Shown here: in pieces, positions 51,950 through 59,773 of the stretch | Position numbering within the stretch: the first letter of the stretch is position 1 | Layout of the letters: each line of letters begins with the position of its first letter | Assembly: GCA_030539275.1 (NCBI GenBank) | Contig: JAUNSK010000006.1 | Coordinates: forward strand, 95,198 to 159,197 | Source: Oscillospiraceae bacterium | GTDB lineage: Bacteria > Bacillota > Clostridia > Oscillospirales > Ruminococcaceae | DNA length: 64,000 bases | Direction: 5' to 3' | The notes under the pieces: model-generated | The model's input: only the letters and a program-made list of their open reading frames with translations | Told to the model about the DNA's origin: nothing | The model's database searches: none | Program-made: the position numbers and the translations under genes

Positions 51950-52191
51950 GTCTCAATTAGCTGTAATAAGCTTACATAAACAGTTAATTTATGTAATAAA
52001 GTTTGCTTATTAGACATATAAACCAATTTATTATTCGTCAAAAACATAAAAAATGTAAAAATTTAATTTTTTAGTTGATATAATGCATTTTATTTGATAT
52101 AATATAGATATAACATAGACATTACGGAACACTTTTTCGTATATCTTGTTGTACAATGTCACAAAATGAGTAAAATAAGGGGTGATCATTA
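51950..52191 (+). promoter_or_regulatory. A+T-rich leader and promoter region of the biosynthetic cluster
   Basis: No gene seen. TTGATA (52075-52080), 17 bp, TATAAT (52098-52103) make a strong promoter. The 10-mer TTGATATAAT occurs twice within 20 bp (52075 and 52094), giving two overlapping -10 candidates. The ribosome site AAGGGGTGAT (52178-52187) precedes an acyltransferase frame with no ATG/GTG/TTG in register. Confidence 0.7.
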
Positions 52192-53145
52192 ATTATTGCA
52201 AATACATGCAGAAAACGCGTATTTGTTTATCAGGGCTTAGGGGCAAATATTCAGAAAACTATCAGCAAGTTCAGTAATATGCAGCTGATACGTTTTAACG
52301 AGCTTGTCAGAAAAGTACAGAACTACACAAATGTTAATCTGTCCGGTTATCTTGAGAATAATATATTACCTGATGTAACACAGACGATATATTCACAGGC
52401 TATGCTGACATGTATTTCAAATTATGTGGTTTATGATGAATGCATTAAAAATGCAGTATACCCTGACTGTTTAATGGGGTACAGTCTGGGATTGACAAAT
52501 GCTCTCTATTGCAGCGGGTCCATAACACTGCGTGATCTTTCTGACTTAACCTACTCCGTTGCCAGATGTATAGGCAACTCTGTAAAAGAATGTGCTTTCT
52601 TTGATATGGGAACAATTATTGGATTAGATATGGAGGATGTAAAAAAATTAATTACTGAGAACAATTGCAGCCAGTATGTGTTTATTGCAAGTGAAAATTC
52701 TGAATACTTTATAGTAATTTCAGGTTTGAGGGAATACGTTGAGATTATTCTGGATAAGGCAATCAGTGCAGGAGCACTGAAAGCAAAAGCGCTGAAAACC
52801 AATTTTGCTTTTCACACACATATGATAGACAAATATATTGATGATTTTTATTGCACAGTTGAGAATGTAAACTATAGCGATACAAGAGTACCAATTATGT
52901 CAATATACACTCAGAAACTAATATGCAAAGCGGATGAACTCAGGGAAGAACTCAGGAAAAATATTGTCTCATGTATGAAATGGCGTAAAACTGTAGAGTG
53001 CATAGAGAATACATCAACAGCAGAGTTCTGGGATATGAGTCCTGATTGTTCAAACAAAAAATCTACGGTGCTCAAAAGTAATTCCGTATTTAATACTTTA
53101 AAATCATTAGAAAATTATAAAACAGACATGGAGGAAATAATATGA
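52192..53145 (+). CDS. Malonyl-CoA:ACP acyltransferase-like (trans-AT), apparent ATT start
   Basis: An FabD-type acyltransferase of about 317 residues. The conserved opening RVFVYQGLGAN (the FxFPGQGxQ strand of the family) is coded at 52210-52242. It lies upstream of the first in-frame ATG at 52279, so starting at 52279 would amputate the fold. The frame is closed by TGA at 52183. AAGGGGTGAT stands at 52178-52187, so translation most likely begins at an ATT (52192 or 52195), or an upstream frameshift or error exists. The nucleophile elbow is GYSLG (Ser98; GHSxG in most) and the catalytic His is in FAFHTHM (His208). It probably loads the extender or starter onto one of the cluster's ACPs and is the first gene of the cluster. 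Confidence 0.75.
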   Translation: MIANTCRKRVFVYQGLGANIQKTISKFSNMQLIRFNELVRKVQNYTNVNLSGYLENNILPDVTQTIYSQAMLTCISNYVVYDECIKNAVYPDCLMGYSLGLTNALYCSGSITLRDLSDLTYSVARCIGNSVKECAFFDMGTIIGLDMEDVKKLITENNCSQYVFIASENSEYFIVISGLREYVEIILDKAISAGALKAKALKTNFAFHTHMIDKYIDDFYCTVENVNYSDTRVPIMSIYTQKLICKADELREELRKNIVSCMKWRKTVECIENTSTAEFWDMSPDCSNKKSTVLKSNSVFNTLKSLENYKTDMEEII

Positions 53146-53459
53146 ACGTTATTACAGATGAAATCAAGGTTGAGCTCAAGGATATGATATATGATTTTTT
53201 TGCAGATGAATGCGAAGTTGATATCAAAGACCTTAAACCGGAAACAAACATCATTGAAGAGCTTGACGGGGATTCACTAATGGTAATAGAACTGATTGAA
53301 AATGTCAAGAAAAAGTACAGTCTTGAACTTAAACTGCAGACTATAGGCAAATATATGCTTAAAAACTCTGTAGAAACCCTGAGTGAGATAGTAAATCTTT
53401 TCAATTTAATTTATCAGTATGGTGACGATATAATAAACGTTGAGGTTTGCGGAGCATGA
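53142..53459 (+). CDS. Acyl carrier protein 1 of the cluster
   Basis: A 105-residue protein overlapping the acyltransferase gene by 4 bp (ATGA). The phosphopantetheine attachment serine is in the motif DGDSLMVIELIE, preceded by TNIIEEL as in canonical ACPs. The helix II continuation NVKKKYSLELK is standard. The 25-residue C-terminal extension beyond the ACP fold (LFNLIYQYGDDIINVEVCGA) is unusual and may be a docking tail. Activation needs a phosphopantetheinyl transferase, which is not in the window. It overlaps the first crotonase gene by 4 bp. Confidence 0.88.
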   Translation: MNVITDEIKVELKDMIYDFFADECEVDIKDLKPETNIIEELDGDSLMVIELIENVKKKYSLELKLQTIGKYMLKNSVETLSEIVNLFNLIYQYGDDIINVEVCGA

Positions 53460-54175
53460 TCCGGTCATCCATCTCAGAGATTGATTCTCAGGGAGATATT
53501 TGTATATTACAGATTTCAAACGGTAAAAAGAATAAAATCACCGTTCCTGAATTCGTTGAAATAAATGAGTTAGATAATTTTATTAAAACACATAACTCAA
53601 AGGGACTTGTCATTACTGGTAATGACAGAAATTTTTCTGACGGTGCTGATGTATCTATGATTGACAGCTGTATCAGCAATCCTGAAGAGCTAACCGAAAA
53701 ACTTAGAAAAGGCAAAGAGCTTTTGTATTACATAGAAAACCTGCCTATAATCACTGCAGCAGCCATAAACGGAGCGTGCTTTGGTGCAGGCCTTGAAATT
53801 GCTTTAAGCTGTCAGTTCAGATTCAGCAAAAGTAATGCTTTTTTTGCTTTTCCTGAAGTATCAAGAGGTATTATCCCAGGAATGTCAGGAGTTGAAAGAC
53901 TTACACGGCTTATCGGAAAATCTTCCGCTGTAAAAATGGCTTTGTCAGGCGAGATGATAACTGCACAGCAGGCTTTTGATTCAGGACTTATTGACGAAAT
54001 AGTAACAGATACAAGTGTTCTTGACTCGTGTCTGAATTTCGTAAATGATCTTACTGAAAGCAGAAGTCTCGGGCAGATAAAAAGTATCGTCATGACAGCA
54101 AACAATTCAGTTACAGTTAACAAGTTTTCTGATATGGATTATTTTGAACAGGTTTTGTCAGACAAGAAGGTGTGA
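53456..54175 (+). CDS. Crotonase-fold enoyl-CoA hydratase-like enzyme 1
   Basis: A 239-residue protein; ATG 53456 overlaps the ACP stop as ATGA. It has the crotonase oxyanion-hole segments FSDGADVSMI and INGACFGAGLEIALSCQ, then FPEVSRGIIPGMSGVERL. Both glutamates of hydratases (in GAGLE and in FPE) are present, so it can plausibly catalyse hydration/dehydration of a 2-enoyl thioester. Crotonase-fold proteins in polyketide clusters also act as dehydratases or decarboxylases in beta-branching (PksH/PksI), but no HMG-synthase is present here. Its N-terminal strand is less conserved than in beta-oxidation enzymes, consistent with an ACP-bound substrate. Confidence 0.85.
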   Translation: MIRSSISEIDSQGDICILQISNGKKNKITVPEFVEINELDNFIKTHNSKGLVITGNDRNFSDGADVSMIDSCISNPEELTEKLRKGKELLYYIENLPIITAAAINGACFGAGLEIALSCQFRFSKSNAFFAFPEVSRGIIPGMSGVERLTRLIGKSSAVKMALSGEMITAQQAFDSGLIDEIVTDTSVLDSCLNFVNDLTESRSLGQIKSIVMTANNSVTVNKFSDMDYFEQVLSDKKV

Positions 54176-54176
54176 T

Positions 54177-54563
54177 ATGACAAGCAGTTATTCACTTGTA
54201 GCTCAGGGATGCGATCTTGATTCGCTTGGACATATAAACAATTCCGTATATCTCAAATATCTTGAAAGTGCTCGCTGGGATTTTTTTTATCAGTCTGGTC
54301 TGCTTGATTCTTTCAACTGTCAGAAACTTCTCCTTGTTGTTCTGGAAACTAAGATAAGATATATAAGAGAAATTAAAATATTTGACAATGTTGAAGTTAA
54401 AACAGTCTGGGAATGCACTGACGGAATAATGATAAATAAACACAGACTCGTTAATTCAAAAAACGGAGAATTGTTTGCCAAAGCGGAATGCAAGCTGGCA
54501 TTTATAGACCAAAACCGTGTAGTACATGATATACCTGAAGAAATAAAAACCACAATAAGGTAA
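54177..54563 (+). CDS. Hot-dog acyl thioesterase (4HBT-type)
   Basis: A 128-residue protein; ATG 54177 lies one base after the crotonase stop with AAGGTG upstream. The opening is the 4HBT/YbgC pattern DLDSLGHINNSVYLKYLESA, with the catalytic Asp region. Two later strands (IRYIREIKIFDNVEVKTVWE and NGELFAKAECKLAFID) complete the hot-dog fold. The size and motif fit acyl-CoA/ACP thioesterases that release a chain. A second, alpha/beta-hydrolase type thioesterase lies at 61610, so this one could release the product and the other edit mis-primed ACPs. Substrate unknown. Confidence 0.85.
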   Translation: MTSSYSLVAQGCDLDSLGHINNSVYLKYLESARWDFFYQSGLLDSFNCQKLLLVVLETKIRYIREIKIFDNVEVKTVWECTDGIMINKHRLVNSKNGELFAKAECKLAFIDQNRVVHDIPEEIKTTIR

Positions 54564-54570
54564 AACTACA

Positions 54571-55209
54571 ATGAAAGAAATAACAACAAAGGATAGCTGC
54601 ATATATGCAGATTTTGAAGTTCTGTGCGATTACGATCTGTATGAAGAATTTCAAAAACAGACAGAAATACTCATCGAAGAAGGAAAATATGCTGTTGTAG
54701 CAATATACCGAACTGACAACAACAGATCAATCAGTCTGCCTGTCAGTAAAATATATGATTTTTTAAGCAAACTGCCTTTGATAACAATTCTTGTGGCAGA
54801 TGATTTTAATAATACAGACCCTGAGCTGCTGTTTGCATTTGATATGCGTGTCGGCAAAGGTCCGTATACAATAAAAGCTGCACTTGGTTATGATGGATTT
54901 GCTTATGATTTCAATGCACGGTTTGTGCATCTTTTCGGAAAAAATGAATATAAAAAAATGATTGAATGCCATAACGGAAACAGAGATTATACTTCAGATT
55001 TGCTTATAATTGACTGTACTGACAGTGATTCAGTATTTGATTGTGCAAATAAGTATATTGATTCTCTGACCGCAGGAAAATCCACATTTCAGTTAAATTC
55101 AATATTAAAATGCTACAGTCATGTAAAGTGCAGCGAAACTGCTGACACAGAAAAAATGTCAGATGAAGAATTGCTGCAGTTTGTAACGCAGATTGTTCAT
55201 ATAAGCTAG
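54571..55209 (+). CDS. Degenerate crotonase-fold protein
   Basis: A 212-residue protein seven bases after the thioesterase gene. I recognise the crotonase helix-strand pattern LPLITILVADDFNNTDPELL followed by FAFDMRVGKGPYTIKAAL, which parallels the P-V-I-A-x-x-x-G-x-x-x-G-G-x-E-L-x-x-x-x-D-x-R segment of the family. The glycine-rich turn and the second catalytic glutamate (the PE of hydratases) are lost. The first half (residues 1-60) lacks the usual oxyanion-hole glycine/alanine triplet. It is therefore probably a non-hydratase partner or a diverged isomerase/decarboxylase. Its place between two intact crotonases suggests it arose by duplication within the cluster. Confidence 0.5.
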   Translation: MKEITTKDSCIYADFEVLCDYDLYEEFQKQTEILIEEGKYAVVAIYRTDNNRSISLPVSKIYDFLSKLPLITILVADDFNNTDPELLFAFDMRVGKGPYTIKAALGYDGFAYDFNARFVHLFGKNEYKKMIECHNGNRDYTSDLLIIDCTDSDSVFDCANKYIDSLTAGKSTFQLNSILKCYSHVKCSETADTEKMSDEELLQFVTQIVHIS

Positions 55210-55229
55210 TGCTTAAAATGGTGACAACA

Positions 55230-55934
55230 ATGAATAAAAAATATGAGACATTAATGATAAGTGAAAGTAATTCAACAGCAATAATTACGTTTGATGCACC
55301 TTACTCCAACAGAATGTCAATGCAGTTTATTGATGATCTTTCGTCAGCTGTAGAAACCTGCATAGAAGCAAAGCCTGACGGTATAATTCTTACCGGCGCA
55401 GGACGCCATTTCTCAGTAGGTGCTGATGTTGATGAACTTCGCATTTCCACTTCTTCCGGAACAGAACTTGACAAAAACGGCAGCATCGTCTGCATACCGG
55501 AAAAACAGAATAGGATACGGGAAACTTTAATCAGATTATCAAAACTCAGCTGTCCTGTTGCAGCAGCAATCAAGGGTTTCTGCATAGGTTCAGGCGCAGA
55601 ACTTGCTTACTTCTGTCACTTCAGAATATGTGAAAGAAGTATGAAAATAGGCTCACCTGAATCAACTTTCGGTATAATGCCAGGTCTTGGCGGATGTGTC
55701 AATACATACAGATTATGCGGACTGCAGGCTTCACTTGATATGGTATTGACAGGAAAATTGCTGACTTTTGAAGAAGCTGAAAGAAATAATATTGTAGATA
55801 TAGTCAGTGAGAAAAACAAAAGTCTTGAAACTGCATTAAATCTGATATCATTTATCAATTCACAGGGTAAATATGATCCGGAAGACAAATATCAGATTAT
55901 TTCAAGATTTACTAAGGAGGTAACCAGAATATGA
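55230..55934 (+). CDS. Crotonase-fold enoyl-CoA hydratase-like enzyme 2
   Basis: A 234-residue protein; I choose ATG 55230, with GGTGA upstream, over GTG 55209 and ATG 55218. Motifs are FSVGADVDELR, IKGFCIGSGAELAYFCH and GSPESTFGIMPGLGGCVN. Both hydratase glutamates (GSGAE and SPE) are retained. It is closer to the beta-oxidation/hydratase consensus than the crotonase at 53456. The two may act on different chain lengths, or one as hydratase and one as isomerase that shifts a double bond. It ends 4 bp into the dehydrogenase gene (ATGA). Confidence 0.87.
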   Translation: MNKKYETLMISESNSTAIITFDAPYSNRMSMQFIDDLSSAVETCIEAKPDGIILTGAGRHFSVGADVDELRISTSSGTELDKNGSIVCIPEKQNRIRETLIRLSKLSCPVAAAIKGFCIGSGAELAYFCHFRICERSMKIGSPESTFGIMPGLGGCVNTYRLCGLQASLDMVLTGKLLTFEEAERNNIVDIVSEKNKSLETALNLISFINSQGKYDPEDKYQIISRFTKEVTRI

Positions 55935-57022
55935 ATATTGGCATTGTCGGCAACGGTAAAATGGGTAATGAGATATTCTGGCTGACATTTAACAGTGGTC
56001 ATAATGTTGTCATCATGTGTGTTCTGAATGCCCGGGAATATGAGGCTAAAATTAAAAAGCAACTTGCTAAGATGCTTAAAAGGGGCATTGTTGATCAGGC
56101 CGGATATGATACATATATGAGCAGCTATAAAGTTACTGAAAATTACGATGATTTCAGGGACTGTGATCTGGTAATAGAAGCAGTACCTGAAAATCCTGAA
56201 CTGAAAAGACAGATATTCAGTACACTTGAGAGAGTAACAGATAATAAATGCATACTTGCAACAAATACATCTTCTATTCCCCTTAACCAGATTTTCAGCA
56301 GCTGTACTTTAAAGGAGAGATGTGCAGGCCTTCACTTTTTCTATCCTGTTATGCTCAGTTCAAGTGTTGAGATCAATACAGAAGATTTTACTTCTCATCA
56401 GACAATAAATACATTAAGTCAGCTGGTCACACAGATGCAGAAAAATCCGCTGATACTTAAAGACAAATTCAATATGTTTATCAATATGGCAATAGCTGTA
56501 GGTTCATCTCATGTATGCTACAGTATTTTCTGCAGCAATATAAGCTTATCTGATGCCAGGAACAAGATAATACCTCAGTATATGGAGTGTTCAGTATTTG
56601 ATATTATTGATTCTGTGGGAACACAGATCATAGGTACAAGTATCAGAAACTTTATGAATGATGAAAACAGATCACTTCTTTCCTGGTATATGGAGCATGT
56701 ATTTTCAAACAGTGAGTTTGGTTTAAAAGACAGTACAGCAGATCCGGAAAAATGCAAAAATGAAATCATACTCAGCTTTTATGCGGTTCTGATGAATCTG
56801 ACGGCATATGCATACAAGGAAGGAAATTGCAGCTTTAGTATTATCAAAGCTATTCTGGAAGATATGTTCATGCTTCACAAAGGATTCAATGAGGTTTACC
56901 ACGAGTATGGATACGAACTTCTGACATCATTTCTTGATCAGTATGATAATAGAATGCCATGCAGGATATATAACAAGATAAGCAAATCTGTATACGACGA
57001 AGTTTTTGGTGAAGGGAGTTAA
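55931..57022 (+). CDS. 3-Hydroxyacyl-CoA dehydrogenase-like enzyme
   Basis: A 363-residue protein, coupled by ATGA overlap to the crotonase. It opens with the NAD loop MNIGIVGNGKMGNEIF (GxGxMG). The catalytic region NKCILATNTSSIPLNQIF and GLHFFYPVM, with the His of HFF(N/Y)P, is as in HAD enzymes. The C-terminal domain is longer than usual and weakly conserved. In this setting it most simply acts in reverse, reducing a 3-oxoacyl thioester with NAD(P)H, replacing a FabG-type ketoreductase, of which none is seen. The family also includes methoxymalonyl-type and other dehydrogenases, so a role in making an unusual extender unit is an alternative. Confidence 0.82.
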   Translation: MNIGIVGNGKMGNEIFWLTFNSGHNVVIMCVLNAREYEAKIKKQLAKMLKRGIVDQAGYDTYMSSYKVTENYDDFRDCDLVIEAVPENPELKRQIFSTLERVTDNKCILATNTSSIPLNQIFSSCTLKERCAGLHFFYPVMLSSSVEINTEDFTSHQTINTLSQLVTQMQKNPLILKDKFNMFINMAIAVGSSHVCYSIFCSNISLSDARNKIIPQYMECSVFDIIDSVGTQIIGTSIRNFMNDENRSLLSWYMEHVFSNSEFGLKDSTADPEKCKNEIILSFYAVLMNLTAYAYKEGNCSFSIIKAILEDMFMLHKGFNEVYHEYGYELLTSFLDQYDNRMPCRIYNKISKSVYDEVFGEGS

Positions 57023-57023
57023 T

Positions 57024-58238
57024 ATGGACAGAAAAGTTTATGTAACCGGGATGGGAATGATAACGTCACTCGGATATGATTTAAATACTACATGGGAAAA
57101 TCTGAAAGCAGGCAAATCCGGAATAGATACGATAAAACGCATTGACCCATCTGCACTTGAAACTCAGATAGCAGCAGAGGTAGGCAGTGGTTTTGAAGAC
57201 TATCTCACAACAAAGGTATCAAAACGGCAAAGAAAACAGATGACAACGGCAACAAGAATGTCAATGGCTGCAAGTTTTCAGGCTATCGATCAGAGCAGAA
57301 TAGATTTTACAACCTGTGATTCAAACCGTGTCGGAGTGATCATGGGTGTAATCAATACATCAGATAATACGGAAATTGAAGATCTCACAAATCATCATAT
57401 AGTAAAAGGAATGCCAAGTGCACCTGCATCATGGTTGTCTATTATTAATGGTCTTAAGGGACCTAGTTTCAATATTTCAACAGCATGTGCATCGTCAGCA
57501 TATGCAATTGCAACTGCCTGTCAGTTCATAAAGTCTGGAATATGTGATATAGTTATTGCCGGCGGAACAGGTTCATGTGTAACTTCCGTACAGATAAATG
57601 GCTTCAATCAGATCATGGCCATGAGTGTAAACAATGACGACCCTGCCGGTGCATGCAGACCATTCTCAAAGAGCCGTGACGGTTTTATTCTCGGTGAAGG
57701 TGCAGGAACATTAATTCTTGAATCTGAAGAATCTGCCAAGGCAAGAAATGCTCATATTTATGCTGAACTTTCAGGATTTGCAATGACTGAAGAAGCAGTT
57801 GACATAACGGCACCTGAGGCAGACGGTAAAGGAATGGCCAGATGTATGAGCCTTGCCCTTGAAAATTCAGGTTATACCCCTGATCAGGTTGATTACATTA
57901 ATGCACATGGAACGTCAACATACCTCAATGATAAATATGAAACTATGGCCATTGAAAATGTATTCGGAGACAAAGCCCGCAAAATTCCTGTTTCGAGTTC
58001 AAAATCAATGATAGGACATACGTTGGGTGCATGCGGTGCTATTGAGTCAATAATTACAATAATGACTATAAACACCGGAATTATTACTCCAACAATAAAT
58101 TATAACGATCCTGATCCGGAACTTCAGCTGGACTATGTTCCGAATGTATGCAGAAATAGTGAAGTAAATGTTGCTATCACAAATTCCTTCGGATTTGGGG
58201 GACATGACGCAACACTGGTTTTCAATAAACATATATAA
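57024..58238 (+). CDS. Beta-ketoacyl-ACP synthase (FabF/KAS II-type ketosynthase)
   Basis: A 404-residue ketosynthase; ATG 57024 lies seven bases after GGGAG. The catalytic triad is complete: Cys155 in ISTACASSAYA, His295 in INAHGTSTYLND and His332 in SMIGHTLGACG. It would condense an acyl starter with a malonyl-ACP extender. The GFGGHDATL end is standard for FabF. It is the only ketosynthase in the cluster, and no chain-length factor is adjacent, so it probably works iteratively or performs one condensation. It sits centrally after the dehydrogenase gene. Housekeeping fabF normally lies with fabG, acpP and fabD. Here instead the neighbours are crotonases and AMP ligases, which argues for a specialised pathway. 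Confidence 0.93.
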   Translation: MDRKVYVTGMGMITSLGYDLNTTWENLKAGKSGIDTIKRIDPSALETQIAAEVGSGFEDYLTTKVSKRQRKQMTTATRMSMAASFQAIDQSRIDFTTCDSNRVGVIMGVINTSDNTEIEDLTNHHIVKGMPSAPASWLSIINGLKGPSFNISTACASSAYAIATACQFIKSGICDIVIAGGTGSCVTSVQINGFNQIMAMSVNNDDPAGACRPFSKSRDGFILGEGAGTLILESEESAKARNAHIYAELSGFAMTEEAVDITAPEADGKGMARCMSLALENSGYTPDQVDYINAHGTSTYLNDKYETMAIENVFGDKARKIPVSSSKSMIGHTLGACGAIESIITIMTINTGIITPTINYNDPDPELQLDYVPNVCRNSEVNVAITNSFGFGGHDATLVFNKHI

Positions 58239-58250
58239 AAGGAGATCATT

Positions 58251-58586
58251 ATGCCAGTAGTTAAGTTTACAACAAACGTAAAACCCGATAATTCAGAAAA
58301 GCTGCTTTCAGATATTGCACAGTGCATATCTGAAGTACTTGACAAACCTCTTAAGGCTGTAATGATGATGTTTTCACAGCAGGAATTTTACATGAACAGT
58401 TCATCAGATCCAGCTGCCTATATAGAAATTTTTTATGTCGGAGAAATTGATGCGTCAGTAAAAACAACACTCACAGATTCACTTCTGGAGATATTCATCA
58501 AGGAACTTCATGTAGACCCTTACCGGGTATACATGAACCTGATCCAGAATAAAAGAGAAGACGCATGGAGATATATTGAGAAATAG
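58251..58586 (+). CDS. MIF / tautomerase-superfamily protein
   Basis: A 111-residue protein, ATG 58251 with AAAGGAG upstream. It opens MPVVKFTTNV, so processing would leave the N-terminal Pro that acts as catalytic base in MIF and 4-oxalocrotonate tautomerases. DKPLKAVMMMFSQQEFYMN and a length of 111 match the MIF/phenylpyruvate tautomerase family. Such enzymes interconvert keto and enol forms. In a polyketide cluster this could tautomerise or help cyclise a poly-beta-keto intermediate or an unsaturated ketone. Tautomerases are rare in such clusters, so a specific chemical step is implied. Confidence 0.85.
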   Translation: MPVVKFTTNVKPDNSEKLLSDIAQCISEVLDKPLKAVMMMFSQQEFYMNSSSDPAAYIEIFYVGEIDASVKTTLTDSLLEIFIKELHVDPYRVYMNLIQNKREDAWRYIEK

Positions 58587-58625
58587 TATAACATAATAAA
58601 TATATAAAGATGGATGGTGATATTT

Positions 58626-59771
58626 ATGCAGTGGTCAATCAGGACCCTACTTAACCCGGTTATTACAAGATTATTGATCTATGGAGTTAATCCTATAGAT
58701 CTTGAATATGTACTCAAAGAGGTAGAAAAAGCACCGTTGATAAATGGAAAAGCTTTAGAAAAAGAATGGGTAAAACAGTGGAGTCAGAAATCTTCACATT
58801 TTACAGCTCTGGCATCAGAAGCAGAAAATAAAAATAATGCTGTTACAGCACGTGAACTCTATAAGCTTGCTTCACAATGTGATTATGCGTGCTATATGAT
58901 TAATTCAGAAGACATAAGCAGCAAAAGAATTACATATAAAAAATTTGAGCATAGTTACAGCAGTTATGTATCTAATCTGGAAAACGAAGTAGTATTAACA
59001 AAAATTCCATTTGGCGACAATAAATATCTGCCGTCTTATATTCATTATCCGGATACAAATAAATACACAGCACCTTTCCCTACAGCAATACTGTTTGCGG
59101 GTCTTGGAAGTTCCAAGGAAGAACTCAATACTCTGGCTCAGCCTCTGGTCGACCGCGGTATTGCCGTTCTCGCTGCAGATCTGCCGGGAACAGGTTCAGC
59201 TCTGTTTGATTATAACCTTAAGTGTACAAGTCAGCCTCTTGAACATGCATTTGACTGTCTGGTTTCAGAAGTTATCAGCAACGAGAGGCTTGATGATTCG
59301 AAAATGTGTACATATGGTCTCTGCATGGGCGGCGGATATGCATACAGGATCGCTGCCAGAGATAAACGCATCAAATGCTGTGTAAATCTGTTTCCTCTGT
59401 TTATAGGTGAGATAGGTTTAAATAAGCTTCCGAGATGGATGAATAAAGGAGAATGGGCAAATTATCAGTCAGGCAAATATGAAACGCAAGAGACATATTA
59501 TTACGATATGGCAGTACTTGAAGAAGGAAGTGTATCCTGCGATTATCTTCTTGTTCATGGCACACATGATAACTGGATGCCTTGTGAAAAGAGCAAACAG
59601 CTTTATGACAAAGCCACAGGCTTTAAAGAAATCATAGTTGTTGAACAGCCTCCGGTTTTCTCAACAAGCGAAGCAATTACTCATACGATGCCTGTCGGAG
59701 AACAGCTCCACTGGCTCAAACATGTAGTATCCGACTGGATAAAAGAGCGTTTAGAAAATAAAGGAGATTAA
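58626..59771 (+). CDS. Alpha/beta hydrolase with Cys nucleophile (FrsA/DUF1100-like)
   Basis: A 381-residue protein; I choose ATG 58626, six bases after GGTGAT. Residues 1-110 are a helical cap-like domain (VNPIDLEYVLKEVEKAPLIN), as in the FrsA/2,6-dihydropseudooxynicotine hydrolase group. Residues 145-380 form the hydrolase fold. The nucleophile elbow is YGLCMGGGYA, so Cys233 replaces the usual Ser, as in dienelactone hydrolase. The acid is probably in HGTHDNWMP and the histidine in ITHTMPVG. Members with this cap include C-C bond hydrolases and chain-shortening hydrolases of polyketide pathways. It may cleave or cyclise the product. The substitution of Ser by Cys should change reactivity toward acyl transfer. 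Confidence 0.8.
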   Translation: MQWSIRTLLNPVITRLLIYGVNPIDLEYVLKEVEKAPLINGKALEKEWVKQWSQKSSHFTALASEAENKNNAVTARELYKLASQCDYACYMINSEDISSKRITYKKFEHSYSSYVSNLENEVVLTKIPFGDNKYLPSYIHYPDTNKYTAPFPTAILFAGLGSSKEELNTLAQPLVDRGIAVLAADLPGTGSALFDYNLKCTSQPLEHAFDCLVSEVISNERLDDSKMCTYGLCMGGGYAYRIAARDKRIKCCVNLFPLFIGEIGLNKLPRWMNKGEWANYQSGKYETQETYYYDMAVLEEGSVSCDYLLVHGTHDNWMPCEKSKQLYDKATGFKEIIVVEQPPVFSTSEAITHTMPVGEQLHWLKHVVSDWIKERLENKGD

Positions 59772-59773
59772 TC

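Noticed and set aside
53142-57022. Cluster as a fatty-acid beta-oxidation operon
   Set aside because: There is no acyl-CoA dehydrogenase, no thiolase and no electron-transfer flavoprotein. ACPs, a ketosynthase, an acyltransferase and a type II thioesterase are present instead.
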